Part shown: positions 20,656 through 31,860 of the stretch, one piece after another
Position numbering within the stretch: the first letter of the stretch is position 1
How the letters are laid out: every line of letters starts with the position of its first letter
Source of the DNA: Evernia prunastri
Taxonomy: Eukaryota > Ascomycota > Lecanoromycetes > Lecanorales > Parmeliaceae
Length of the DNA: 64,000 bases
Reading direction: 5' to 3'
Assembly: GCA_003184365.1 (NCBI GenBank)
Contig: NKYR01000012.1
Span: forward strand, 62,001 to 126,000
The notes under the pieces: generated by a model
What the model saw: only the letters and a program-made list of their open reading frames with translations
Database searches by the model: none
What the model was told of the DNA's origin: nothing
Translations under genes and position numbers: made by a program

Positions 20656-21616
20656 ATGACAATGGTTCATAAAGCGGATGACGATCGTCCTGTCAAAGGT
20701 TTCTTGGGCCTTCCCACGGGTATGTCGTTCCTGGACCTTGGGTTTCCTTCGACGTAAGCTGACCCCTTGGACAGAGCTTCGGCTAGAGATCTATGAGTAT
20801 CTTCTGATTCCATGTGGATCAGAACCGCAAGGTATTCAAATCAAAATGAGATACCCGACCCTGTGGCCCATCCATATGCGCGTGTCCGGCTTAGTGGGAT
20901 CGCGAAGAGCCAGGCACTCTCAGCCCTTCTTGTCCTCGTGGATCCCATTAGGACTCTCGCTCGCAATTCTGCGGACTTGCAAGAAAATACACGATGAAGC
21001 AGCGACAATTCTCTACGGCAAAAACGACTTCCATCTCACAGTGCCGGACCGATATACAAGAGAAACGCTTTCTAGCACAGAACCTGCTGGGGAGTTATGG
21101 CTTCGAAGCCAATGTCTGTGGCTCTTTGGGTACCGTGAGGATGCTTGGGACAAACTGTTCTACGAAATACAATTCTCTCTGTTCGCCCGTTTCCTCTACA
21201 AGATTGGGAAGGAAAATGCGACAAGGCTTAGGACACTTCGAATCTCGATTGAACAAAAGCCTATGTATCAAGGGGAAAACAGCCTAGTGATCGACCAAAC
21301 GACCAATGTGGTGATGCAATTACTGAAACTTCACGTTCCTGGCCTCCGTGATCTCATCATGGTCTTAGATGATTCGTGTCCGTACTGTGGCTTCAACCAT
21401 TTTGATGACAATCCCGTGAGCGATGAGGAGCCCAATGACTCCCGCCGTCCTAGATGGGCGTCTAATCCTTCAGTGGAAGCTGTCCTGTTCGATGCTCTGA
21501 AGAAAGAAGCTCTGAAGCTGGCGAGCTTGAAGAATCTTACATTCAAAGGCTTTAGAAGGGAGCCTTGGGCCTCCTATGAGCTTGTAAGGCTCAGGATAGT
21601 ATGTAGGGGGCGCTAA
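20656..21616 (+). CDS. 2EXR/F-box-like fungal protein
   Basis: Exon 1 is 20656-20719 and exon 2 is 20775-21616. The 55-bp intron (20720-20774) has donor GTATGT, branch site GCTGACC and acceptor ACAG. Splicing gives 301 residues and restores LPTELRLEIYEYLL, the diagnostic start of the 2EXR/F-box-like domain of ascomycetes. It is followed at the usual distance by AILRTCKKIHDEAATILYGKNDFHL. A Cys pair with acidic residues (CPYCGFNHFDDN) lies later. Such proteins are abundant, fast-evolving and mostly uncharacterised; a role in protein turnover is presumed from the F-box resemblance. The second exon is complete and ends at a normal stop. Confidence 0.8.
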
Positions 21617-22397
21617 GACTAGGTCGGTCTTCGCATCTCACATCCCAAACAGGGATCTATCATACTATTAGGGTCATCATCTGGGCGTGGGAAGATTGAC
21701 GCCGCACGCTGCATGGTAGTGCCCTCTTGGAGGGGAGTCAGTCTGGTGTCAAGTTCAATAATCTTCGAGGCAATAATGTGCAAGTATGCCAATAGGGTTT
21801 CCTAAGATAACATAGTATGCGCAATCGAAAATTCTTTCGCCTGCGGTCAAAGTTAGAGTACCTACTATATTCCAATATTACAAGTGTGCTGGAGAAGGGA
21901 GCCCGTCCCAGTAGGCATCATGTCTCCAGCGATAAAGGTCGTAAGTGTTAGTTACGTGGAAAGAAATGGGATGCTAAGCTAGAGATCCACAACCTCCCCG
22001 GGATCGCTTCCTGATCAAACCTCATCAGCGCCCATAGATTATCCGAGTCCGCATTTTGGGCGCGTGCATTATAAGGAGACACTCACCTCAATCGGTAAGG
22101 TATCAGCAATAACGGAGCAGGTGGAGAGCGAGGGAGAGAAGGCAGCTGACTGGCAAAGCCAAGGAAAGAGTTTCTTACACCGCGCCCAAGGATGCAGCCT
22201 CCAAAGCAAGGTAAACGGAACATGCTTGAGGATACTGCTCGAGATCGGCAGAAAGTGAAGGAACAGAAGTGCTGGGAAACCAGCTTCTCAACCTCGAATA
22301 CCTTGACATGAGCGAGTAGAAAGCGTGTCTGCCGTCGGGAGACACATCTTGTGTGGACATGGCTGCTGAGAAAATGTCTCGCCACAGCAGGACTAAG
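21617..22397. other. Intergenic
   Basis: Nothing recognised. Confidence 0.4.
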
Positions 22398-22650
22398 GGC
22401 TAGTCGATCGCATGGCATGGCAATATCGCATCGGGGAACGTGACTCGTGTCAGAGACGCGATGATCAGGATATTCGGTCATGATGGGAGCTCTATATCAA
22501 TGAGCTTTCCACCAGTGCTGGGCTCTTCATTCAATTCCATCTCTTTCAGAGCAGTTGAACATTCTTCCCAGCCTTCCGCGCCTGTATCTAGTCCTTTAGC
22601 TAGCTATCCCCACGTCGGGTCGTGTCGTTGTAGATATGGGAGTTTTCCTG
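22398..22650 (+). repeat. Dispersed repeat, copy A
   Basis: It shares an ordered set of blocks with 46334-46610 and 54085-54252: CTAGTCGATCGCATGGCAT, GGGAGCTCTATATCA (TATA-like), GCTGGGCTCTTCATTC, ATTCCATCTCTTTCAGAG, CGCGCCTGTAT and, in copies A and B, GGGAGTTTTCCT. All three copies lie in the same orientation. The class is unknown; no clear terminal repeats are seen. Confidence 0.65.
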
Positions 22651-23559
22651 AGGTTGTGATACGAGAATACGCCGGTATGGCATGGGCCAATCGTGTTTAT
22701 TTACGCATTGTTAGGATCATGTGTTTGCGCGATGATGTGGCGACGACTGAGGGGTCAAATAATTTATTCGAAATAGATTCAGCAGGTACAAGGAGGCTGT
22801 CTGCCGTCCACCACATCCCGACTCTAACAGTAACTTGGCTTATAAGACCATTCCCCCTTCTGCGATGAGGTCTTAACGTTTTCGCAGTTGCAGAGCAGGA
22901 CAGGACATAATAACACGAGACAAGAGAGGCAATACCAACACCAACCCGCTCCATGTATTCTTTATCACGGCCTACGACTTTGCTCGCTAATTTTCCTCAA
23001 CGCTTTCCACGCCTCGTTCCATACGTGTCTTAGCGGCGGCACGCTTCGCTGCGGGAGGAGGGCATCTTGCTCGCTTTGACTCGAGGGTTTGGGGATCTAG
23101 TCATGGGATGCTGGAGGCGGGGACGTACTCGTATGGACTGGTGGGTCGTGGACGTGAGCGACGATGATAAGGGTTTTAGATCGCGGGGGGTTGAGGCAGG
23201 GGCAGGCGTTGTCGATGTTTGAGGCTCTAGGGTATTGTAATTTGATATGTGCGTCGTGGTGGGTTATAGTGCCGTGTGAAAAGGAATGCTTCTACGTAGA
23301 CAGGATGGTTTGAGGTGAGAAGTGGACCAGTGGTATTTGATTCTAGCTGATGCTCTCGAGGACGCTGAAGCTAATTACTTGGGCCGCGGGAATACATGCA
23401 CGGATCATGCTAAATGCAATACATACAGCCACATCTGTCTCTGTGTAGATCATGCGGGCGCTCCGACTTTGCTATCACGAAAAGCACTCTCTTTTGCAAC
23501 ATGAGGACAGCGATTTGACGCCGTCGGAGCGAGCTTCATGCCAATCGCTCCGAGAGCTA
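22651..23559. other. Intergenic
   Basis: No supported gene; the short frames here lack splice or family support. Confidence 0.4.
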
Positions 23560-23831
23560 CACCTGACTCGCGTCTCCATACGTCTAGAATGATAGCTGAC
23601 CATCTTTGCCCATGTTTTCCGACTCGGCGAACTGCGTGACGTAGCTCTGAATGGCGAGCTGGATTTTCGGGCCCCGGGTAGCCGAATCCGGTCCGGAAGT
23701 ATAGTCCAGATCGGCGCCGTGAAGCGCAGAATACACGTCGAAAAGATAGCTCTAGCGTTCTTATGGGCAAGTGCAAGAACATACGTGTGGCATGTGATCA
23801 GGACTTTGAAGCGAGAGTCAACTGTGAGCAA
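23560..23831 (-). pseudogene. Relic of a carboxylesterase (type-B) C-terminal region
   Basis: On the minus strand, 23701-23736 encodes VYSALHGADLDY, matching the HG-x-D-x-x-Y motif that contains the catalytic His of fungal type-B carboxylesterases. It is followed by an AIQSYVTQFAES segment typical of the family's C-terminus. The upstream piece (TYVLALAHKNARA, about 23741-23825) is in another frame, and TAG stops interrupt the downstream part (at 23584-23586). No intact frame or intron series is possible. I read it as a dead fragment of a secreted esterase gene whose N-terminal part, with the nucleophile elbow, was not found. Confidence 0.45.
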
Positions 23832-24299
23832 GATGCCTACACCCGTCGCAAGTGGAGTAAAGCGGGACCGGCAAGGCTTTCGTATGGGTAGCAGCTCGTC
23901 CGATACTCCCAGCCTCCTGAAAGTGGACAGCGTCTCGTATTCTTATCGCAAGCCATGTTTAGAGTTCGCACAAATCTGTCAGATGCTTCAAAAATGGGAA
24001 GGGTTGGTGTACGCCGTAGAGGATCAGAGGACCCCCGGGGTCTTGTGAAGATAGATATGAATGCGTTATTTGACGAAGAATATATCGTAGAAAGCGTGCT
24101 CGCGTAGTCGTGTACCTAAATGCCCTGTGCCCGAAGGACAGTGAGAGTGCTACTGTCAATGGCCGTGTACGGAGATTTGGTCAAGATAGCATCTGTCTTT
24201 GCGCACAGAGCCTCTTCTGCGCTTCCGAGGGATTCTTTCACGCTGATTTCACAACATTGCGATCCTTCGTCACTGTCGGCCTCTTCCACCTTTCTAATG

Positions 24300-24572
24300 G
24301 TGGTCGGACAGCGGTCATATAATCACACGATCCCCGTCTCTTGGCCCAGGACACCCATCTTTGTGGCGGCCGCGTCGCAATTTGGATCAACGACCCTCCA
24401 AGACCGACTTGAGGATATCCAGATCGACAAGCCGGGTTTCCCTTACAGCCACACATTTGCAGGGGCTAGATGGATCCGTAGGAATTCCACCGAAGGGCAA
24501 TTCTTCCCAGCTTCGGGTGACCAAAAGTACCAGTTGACCGTTGAACGCAAGCCAGCATCCGATCTAGAATGA
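24300..24572 (+). pseudogene. Possible relic of a subtilase C-terminal domain
   Basis: A plus-strand frame contains WPRTPIFVAAASQFGSTTLQ and, later, GFPYSHTF, FFPASGDQKYQLTVERK. This resembles the Fn3-like C-terminal region of fungal S8 peptidases (W..., G.FPA.G..Y.L.V). The resemblance is weak and no catalytic region is seen upstream. The minus strand here (24443-24958) has an equally open frame that I do not recognise, so either strand could be the real one. Confidence 0.2.
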
Positions 24573-25266
24573 TGTTTGGCTCTCCGCAAATGACTTGTCT
24601 CACGTTTCTTCCTGAGTGGCGTTTTGGAAGATGTTGTGACTGGTTCGTGACCTGCCAGCTCTTCGCTGTCTTGCGAGATGACCCATTGGATTCTCGAGTG
24701 CCGCGAAGAACGGCGTGTCAGAGCTCCAAGGCGATTTCGTATTTTCTCGAACTTCAAGGGCGTCGTGATCCGCTGCAGTTTCTCTAAAGCCAGAGTCTTG
24801 TAGGGATGGATTTGAAATGTTCTCCCCCGAGTAGACGTGTCGGATTCGGAGGCATCATACGCGTGCTGTGACGCGTTTGTAAAAGCATTCTTAGGATAAT
24901 CATGGAGCTCCACTGCAGGAAGCAGCCTCTCCTCGTCCATTCGTCCATGGCATGAGTATTGGCGCCGGTTTCTGAGTCGAAGAAACATTATTGTATCGCT
25001 TTCTGATGCCCACGCGCTTGAAGTAGAGTAAAAGGTCTGTGATGGCGATTTGTGTTTTGCAATGGCCTTGAAGCAAGGGATGACTTAGCCGAGGTTGGAT
25101 AATGTCTCAACCTAATTTGTTGAACCCTTGGCGGATATTATTCCAAATACCACAATGTAGACGTCCTAGCAGTCATTCCACCTTCCTAGATAGGCTAGAA
25201 CTGAAGTTATCCAAAGCATATAGTGTCGCCCACCACATTTGTAGACTGTATCGCCGCCTCGCCGCC
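24573..25266. other. Intergenic or unrecognised
   Basis: The minus-strand frame 24443-24958 (about 172 codons from an internal Met) is basic and protein-like, but lacks a family match or visible splice partners. Confidence 0.3.
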
Positions 25267-25761
25267 ATGGTTGCAAGTATCAAGTCCCCTCAGGGCCCCA
25301 GAAAGAACTCAGTCAGGAAGACACGTGCTAAAATCATGCTGAACGGAGTCTGTTCTTGAGTGGATGTGCCTGCTACACCTGAGCCTGCTACACCTATGCC
25401 TGCTACACCTGCTGGACCCAGACTAAAACTCCTTATGTCGTCTCGTAAACAGGCAGCATCGACGATATCATCATTGAGACTCAATGGACCGAAGCCTCCT
25501 GAGCGTCGTAAGCCAATCATCGAGTCTCTTCTTGATCTCGTACGGCCGAGTTCGCCGCTTGATCTACCTGAGTCTTTGGGTAGTATGCCTCCACTTTCTC
25601 CGGCTAGCAGACCGCGCCTAGAGTCCTCCTTCAGTCAATTGATGGTCAGTGGATCAGAAAACCCATCTTTTCGCTCTTCCCAGTCTCTTTTCACCGCCAG
25701 ACCTACAGGTTGTCAAATTTCACTGTCACCATCAGACATGCCCATATCCTCAATATCGTAG
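25267..25761 (+). pseudogene. Hypothetical Pro/Ser-rich protein, interrupted by TGA
   Basis: From an ATG at 25267 the frame has 30 codons and then a TGA (25357-25359). It continues open to 25761 through a repeated PATPEPATPMPATPAGP segment, a basic stretch and a Ser/Pro-rich tail (RPSSPLDLPESLGSM). Removing the TGA by splicing was not possible with obvious signals. It could be a broken gene or a chance frame with low-complexity composition. Its last 49 bp overlap the convergent gene on the other strand. Confidence 0.3.
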
Positions 25762-26069
25762 TCTGCAGCCAGAAAATCCAACTCGACTAGGTTAGCATCC
25801 GGCGGCGCAAACCCCTCCGCGGACGTTTTCGATTCGCCACCGCGGCGCCGGTCATGAAAGGGCAGAGCTCCGAAGATCAAGGCGCCAATGCCCAACACGA
25901 CTCCGATCGCCAACAAGAGCAGGAGTAATCTCAGGAACCATTTGAAAGCTATAGCGAGCCAGTGTACGACCACGGCGACGGAAGACGCATTTCCCGCCAT
26001 CGGAGCAGCGAGAAAGCCCCAGGACCGAAGGACATTATGATGATCGAGTTGTGGGGAGAGAACGGCCAT
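25713..26069 (-). CDS. Small membrane protein, hypothetical
   Basis: A frame of 118 codons starts at 26069; an internal Met at residue 24 is an alternative start. It has a long hydrophobic region of one or two helices (FLRLLLLLLAIGVVLGIG and neighbours) followed by an acidic C-terminus (DYDIEDMGMSDGDSEI). No family is recognised. It is probably an integral membrane protein if expressed. Confidence 0.4.
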   Translation of the reverse strand: MAVLSPQLDHHNVLRSWGFLAAPMAGNASSVAVVVHWLAIAFKWFLRLLLLLLAIGVVLGIGALIFGALPFHDRRRGGESKTSAEGFAPPDANLVELDFLAADYDIEDMGMSDGDSEI

Positions 26070-27648
26070 GGTGTATGGAGACAGAATACTCAGAGAACGA
26101 TGAAGGTTTCAAGAAACGCTGACGAGCGAAATGACTGGGGTTTAATGAAGAATGATGATATGGTAATCTTGCTTTGTAGTGCAAAAATCTGAAATCCGGG
26201 TAACATTAGTGAAGTATTAGCGCCCCGCTAGCTAACCGACGAGTACTTAAAGCCTCCGAAACCCAGACCCAAATTTTTTCCTCAGCTCTCTTTGCCTTTT
26301 GGCTTAGATCAAGTGTAGTGTAAGTCTTCTCACTCTACACATCAACAATAGACTGCTGCTGACTTGATGCCACAGATCTGTTCTTTTCAGTTTAATCTCT
26401 GAAATTGGTCTACGGACCTTTTATTGATTAAATCAATTTTTACAACTCGTCGGGTTGCCTCTGGGCTTGCTCATGCTTCCTGGCACTGATGTCATTGGCC
26501 TTTCACTGCCGCCGGTTGACGCGAACCACTTCACATCTTTTTTTTCATCAATCTTCTCAGCTTGTTTGAAATGTTGGAGAAGAGAAGCAACTGAAGCAAC
26601 TGAAGCAACAGCGCACCGGCTTCTAGAAAAGACGTGGGTGTGATGCTGTCTGCAACATTGCTGTGCTGCGATGAGCCCTTGCAGTACTTGCCAGCATTAA
26701 TCATAGCCGTTTCGCTGTGGTACTAAAGGGCTGCAATCTACGCAAATAGTCCTGTCGAGCTCGTTACTCTCAAGTTTCTAGGCTGTTCGAAGTGGAGTTT
26801 CTGGGAGTCCTCATCTACAAAAATTCCCAATCCCCCTCCGCTCCCGAGGTTCTGCGACTTCGCTTTCCAGAGCCTCAGTCAGCCCTACACTACTAGTGGC
26901 TTGGCAATAATACCTATCTCATTCTAAGTACCTTATATTCTGCATCCTCATGTTCCTATTCTCTTGAGCACTAGACCCCGTGGCCTGTTTCTCAACAATT
27001 AGGACTCCGAACCTTTCATTTATATGGTTGGAAAGCAATCCCCATCAAATGCCATGACTGACGGTCAAAGCGTGCTTGGCGCCAGACGACCATCAATTGG
27101 CCTGCCATTGATTGGCGGGCGTCTTGCTAGTTGCAGGCCTGAATAGCACTCTCTGGATCAAAATAAACCCTCTTTTACCCTGGTACAACGCACCTGTGGC
27201 CGCGTGGCGACCGTGGTACATACCTACTTGTGCATGTCAGGATGAGAGACGATTGGCCAGCTGTTGAATTGACGATGATGATTGGACCGCTCTCCCCCGA
27301 TTTTGGGCCTACTTGCAGTATCAAAGTAATGTTACTGCGTGAGATGGGCAGGCTGACCTCGAGGCGGAGCCTCCGGACCCCCACAAATCCTCTTTGCCCG
27401 CCAATGCGCCCTTTCTCCTCTTCTATATTGTGCACAAAGTTTGTTGCCGCATTGCTCTCTCAATTCAACATCTCTGCTGTTGTGTATGTCGAATCAGCAC
27501 CACGAACTGTATCGACCCTGATCGAAGCACGTCCACTGCCCCTCAGGATCTAGGTCCACTTCAACTTCTCCTGTGCCTTGTTCGGGGCTCTGGATATCAC
27601 TAACACCTAAGGCACGATCGTAATATGCCCTGATAAACCCTCCCAACC
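26070..27648. other. Intergenic
   Basis: No supported gene. It includes the likely promoter of the coiled-coil gene at 27649. Confidence 0.4.
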
Positions 27649-29304
27649 ATGGCTGAGCTCGCCCTTGTCGCGTCGGTCCTTCAGGTTGCCGATGTTGGTT
27701 TTCGGCTCAGCGTCACACTCTACACATTCGGCCAGACAGTCGCCAGTGCTGACGACTCCATTGTCTTCATCTCAAAAGACATCTCTCATACATGCTCTAT
27801 ACTCAAAACCTTGGGGCAGAGTCTCGAGAAAGACCGTGAAGCCCAATTACACTCCCCGGATGTCACGAACTCGGTAGAGGCCATTGTCAAAGAATGTCTC
27901 GAGATCTTTCATGAAATGGACACGGCTCTCTCGAAGAAGATCACAAGGATGGGACTCGATGGCAGCTCTAATCGAGTTGCTGCCGCGGCGCTTGAAAGAC
28001 TGAAATGGCCATTCCTAAAGCCGAAAATGATGCTCCTGTGGGGCAACCTCGGCAAGATGAAGTCCTCTTTGCAACTGATGTTGAGCGTCTTCATCTACGC
28101 TAGACTTCTGGTCGAGCGGTAAGCTCCCGTGTGTGAAGTTGTCATAATTAAACAGTCTCACTGTCCGTTCCGCTTTGCTAATGTGTAGCGCAGGAGGGAG
28201 GAAGCCTCAGTCGTCAACGATCAACGCAGCACAATCGAAGATCTTCTCCGCCAAACTGCAGAACAGTCACGCAAATACGAGTCCTTGAAAGCGGCCATGC
28301 ATCGCAACGAGGACCTTGAAATCGCTGGAAGTTCCACCAGCGGCCGTGTACCGGTGCCAGCAAGTCTTGAAGCAGCAGTTATACCCACCCAAGTGCTCAC
28401 CAAAGAGAATAGGATCGAAAAGCCGTTGGGGGCTCCAGAGGTGGTTCCTGCGACTATAGGACTGGAGGGTTACTGCACTCTCATAGAAAATCTGGTTACG
28501 CAAGTCGAAGCCAAGGAATACAACATTGGGCACGAGATGAGGTGTCGGATAAGAGACGATGTCGTTCATACCCACAAGCGTGAGACACAGCTCCTAAAAT
28601 CAGTTCATGGACATACCGAGCTTATAGAGAAGATGCGCGAGAGGTCTTGGAGGTTAGTGGATATGGCGGAAGAGAAGGCAGAAGAAAGAGAGAAATCGCA
28701 ACAAGAACAGAGCAAGGAGAGCCCGTCTAGGGCGGAACCTGCTCCATCTGAGAATAGTGGCCTTCCAAGTCCGGGCCCAATTGACTCGGATCGAAGGGGC
28801 CGAACCGAAAAGCACACAGGGCACCTTGAATCGACGCCAGAGAATGTTCATATGAGTACTATCGGTCGTATTCACGCTCCAATAAACAATTTTGTTCTCG
28901 AAAAGTTCCTCAATAATCATCCTGGAAAAGATCCATGGAGCCCCCTCAATATGAGAACGACAATGCTCGCCTGGCCCAGGATCCTTTCCGTAGACCCTTT
29001 CAGACCATATATACCTTTCTTGCGATCCGGAACGTCGGTGCTAGTCACTTCTGCATCTCATGCTGTAGAAAGTATAACACCGTCGCAGGATCTCCCCGCC
29101 TTTACAGATTCAACGGATACCGAGACCTATGTCAGTGCGAAGTCAGAAGTTGACGATTCAGCGCGGGACTCCAACCGTTTTTGCCTGGTCGAGGGCGAGC
29201 TGGATGAGAATCTGCCAATAATCGGTGATCAGGGGTTTGGTGATCTTGCAGGCAAAGGCGGAGAGGAGGTTGGGAGTAACGAATTCCCACCGCTCGTTGG
29301 ATGA
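27649..29304 (+). CDS. Coiled-coil protein with fungal STAND-type N-terminal region
   Basis: Exons are 27649-28118 and 28194-29304. The 75-bp intron (28119-28193; donor GTAAGC, branch GCTAAT, acceptor GCAG) closes the frame at 526 residues. The N-terminus (MAELALVASVLQVADVGFRL, then a YTFGQTV...SKDISHTCSILKTLGQ pattern) matches the helical domain found at the front of many fungal NACHT/STAND and related proteins. The middle has Glu/Arg/Lys-rich coiled coil (RSWRLVDMAEEKAEEREKSQ). No P-loop or ankyrin/WD repeats follow, so this is a stand-alone N-terminal-domain protein with a disordered tail. Signalling or scaffold roles are possible; nothing specific can be claimed. Confidence 0.75.
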
Positions 29305-30041
29305 GCTGCTGGCGGCACCGATCATCTCTTCATGATCTAGACGAAACCCATTGGGAGATTAAACGTCCGCGCTCTTCTTTTCGATGGATACAGACGCCAT
29401 GGGTACCTGGAACCCTCCCCCCCTTTCCTCAGCGGCTCCTGTCCCGACAACACCGCGTACCATGAATCCCATCCCAGCAACACCACCGCAACCTCGTACC
29501 ACACGCTATCAATCTAGCCATATCTACCTCACCCAAGCAGCCTCTGCTTCTTCCAACGGCACCACCTCCATCACCACCGCCATCCCAACCGACAAACCCC
29601 CTACCCCCCCTCTCTAACCTAATTCCCATACTCCCATCAGCGATACCCCCAACCCTCCAGGTCCCGATCGCCCACTCGCTCCAAATCCAACACCAGCCCA
29701 ACGACGACTGCAAAAGCGCCGTTGCTCCTCACCGGGCCGGGGACACGAGCACCCCTCGTGACGACCCCAGCGTGACAAATGTCCCAAGTCCGAACCAGGT
29801 CGGGCGCTCCGCGGGCGTAGAGCTACAAGCATGCCTTCGATCGGCGCTGGCTGGACTGACTGTCCTCCACGCGCACGGTGGCTGAACGGTGAGAGTCGAC
29901 GGTTGACTTGTGTATATGAGTCATGGGGTTTTACATGTATATCAGGCATGGGGGTTTACACGTTCGTGGATAGAGTGCCGGAGCGGGAACTGTTGGTAAG
30001 GGGGTACTAGGATGGCGGGTTGGTTGGCAGACGGGTTGTAC

Positions 30042-30170
30042 GGATGGATGGATGGATGGATGGATGGACGAATGGATGAATGGATGAATGAATGGATGAA
30101 TGAATGGATGAATGAATGAATGAATGAATGAATGAATGAATGAATGAATGAATGAATGTATGTATGTATG
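30042..30170. repeat. Tetranucleotide microsatellite (ATGG, then ATGA, then ATGT)
   Basis: About 130 bp made of GGAT, then GAAT, then a few TATG units, showing stepwise unit conversion. Confidence 0.95.
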
Positions 30171-30553
30171 CAACGCTTCTCATCTCGAGCCCGGACACGA
30201 TACCGATACGACCGAGATGAGAGGAGACGAGATGAGATGAGATGGGGCTGCTTCAGGCATACATATATATCTTCTCTGTACATATATCTAATTCCCACAA
30301 ACGTCTCGAGAGGTGACATGTCACAGTTTCGGATGCAGTCTAGCCGTGCATTGCATTGCATCTTGCATTGCCTTCATGAATAGAAGGGAAGAAAGAGCTT
30401 TGCGGCGACCGAGTATCATTCAAGATATAAAAAACGACAGCCATAGTACCTAAGTACGCCAGCAAGTGTCTAGAAAACGCCAGAAAACACCGGCAAGGGC
30501 ATGCTGAGCCAAAATGGGTCATACGTAGGCTCATTTCCATCACATCTGTCCCC

Positions 30554-30585
30554 CATCCATCCATCCATCCATCCATCCATCCATC
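30554..30585. repeat. CATC microsatellite
   Basis: Eight tandem copies of a CCAT unit. Confidence 0.9.
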
Positions 30586-30702
30586 GTATCGTTCACAGCT
30601 ATAGCCTACCGTACCGTACCTATCCCCATGATCGACTCCTTCCCAATTTCCTCAAATTCGTTAGATTCTGCGGATCCTTTCCTTTCCTATCCATATTATC
30701 TT

Positions 30703-31860
30703 TCAGACTCGGATGACGCCTCCGCTGCTCGCGCCCCATCTGAACCTTCTCAGCCCCCTTCCGACTTCCTTCCCGCATCCGATCCCCTCTCTTCCCGCCA
30801 CGGTCCCGGCTTCGAAGCGTCCCATCTCTCTCCCGACCACGTAACCCGCGGAGAAACTGATCGCGCTGAACAGGACCACGACACCCGCGCTGACGACCCA
30901 TGTCATGAGGGTGGGCGAGATCTGCTGCTCCCGGGCGGGACTGTGGGCTCGCATTTTCTTGCTTCTTGGGTCCCGGTGGCTTCTGTCCTTCGACGTGGAT
31001 GCTTTCCTTTTGCCTTTGTCGTTGCTGGAGAGGGAGGCGGCGGAGGTACGATGGCGGACGGAAGGACGGTGCGGGAGGGCTGGTGGAGCAGATTCGGGTA
31101 CGAGGTCGGATTCGGGTACGAGGCGGAGATTGGAAGGTTCCGCTCGGCTGGAGACTGCCTGAGTGGATTGACCTTCTCGTTTCGGCAAGGCTCGGGCGCA
31201 GGAGAGGAGGGTGGAGAGGCTGGCGCGAAGTGCGGCGTCATGGTCGGCGGTATGGGATGGGGCTAGCATGGTATATGGTGTGTGGCTTGTTCTGGCCCGG
31301 CTCGGGTACGAGTGGGCTGCAGGTCGGCGATGGGGTGATGTTCTGTGGGCAGGGAAGTAAGAGGTGCGCGTCTCAAGGGAGCGGGTATGCCTGGTGTGGT
31401 GGGACTGTGGGGGGTGAGAGAAGGCATTCGGTTGGGGAGTGAAGACGGGCTGGTTCCCCAAAACCCCGAGAGCGGTGGAATTCTCGTCATCGTCGTCTTC
31501 GGCGTTGTTTGAGGATGCGTCTGACGTAGTGAGACCCGGCGGGCTGTTGATGCCCTCGGACAGGTTGGGCTCCAGAGCTTCATTGGAGCTGGTCATGATG
31601 CGGTCCGACTCGCTTTCACTCTCCTCGTATTCCTCTTGACTACTTCCAGCGACGCTGGAGCGGCGTACAGGAACACCGGAGGGCAGAGGCTCGTTGCGCC
31701 CTAAGCGGCGTCTTCTGCGACCATGCTGGTCGTATTGCACGCGGACACCCGTCGGGCCTGCATCATCGGCAGCGGCGGAGGAGAGGGAGGAGGAGGAAGG
31801 TTGGGAGGATACTTCGATCCAAGATTCTGTGTAATGATCGAATGAGTAAACTGTCGCCAT
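30703..31860 (-). CDS. Conserved fungal hypothetical, single membrane segment near C-terminus
   Basis: One exon, 385 residues, starting at 31860 (MATVYSFDHYTESWIEVSSQ). I recall this N-terminus as conserved among ascomycetes; the ATG at 31938 is treated as leader. After a basic RRRRRLG patch the protein is long, low-complexity and Ser/Pro/Arg-rich. It then has a hydrophobic helix (LMTWVVSAGVVVLFSAISFS, roughly residues 325-345) and a GYVVGREMGR motif. The topology suggests a cytosolic disordered domain tethered to a membrane close to the C-terminus. The function is unknown. The strong GC content makes long antisense frames, which I ignore. Confidence 0.7.
   Translation of the reverse strand: MATVYSFDHYTESWIEVSSQPSSSSLSSAAADDAGPTGVRVQYDQHGRRRRRLGRNEPLPSGVPVRRSSVAGSSQEEYEESESESDRIMTSSNEALEPNLSEGINSPPGLTTSDASSNNAEDDDDENSTALGVLGNQPVFTPQPNAFSHPPQSHHTRHTRSLETRTSYFPAHRTSPHRRPAAHSYPSRARTSHTPYTMLAPSHTADHDAALRASLSTLLSCARALPKREGQSTQAVSSRAEPSNLRLVPESDLVPESAPPALPHRPSVRHRTSAASLSSNDKGKRKASTSKDRSHRDPRSKKMRAHSPAREQQISPTLMTWVVSAGVVVLFSAISFSAGYVVGREMGRFEAGTVAGREGIGCGKEVGRGLRRFRWGASSGGVIRV

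Larger units (their letters stand above)
29305..30702. other. Intergenic with microsatellites
   Basis: No gene. Frames of Ile-His-Ser repeats on the minus strand come from the GGAT/TGAA microsatellite. A GAGAT run lies at about 30218-30243. Confidence 0.6.

Noticed and set aside
29931..30361. Ile-His-Ser repeat proteins on the minus strand
   Set aside because: Translation of a tetranucleotide microsatellite.
30628..31266. 212-codon plus-strand frame
   Set aside because: Antisense shadow of the membrane-anchored hypothetical gene.
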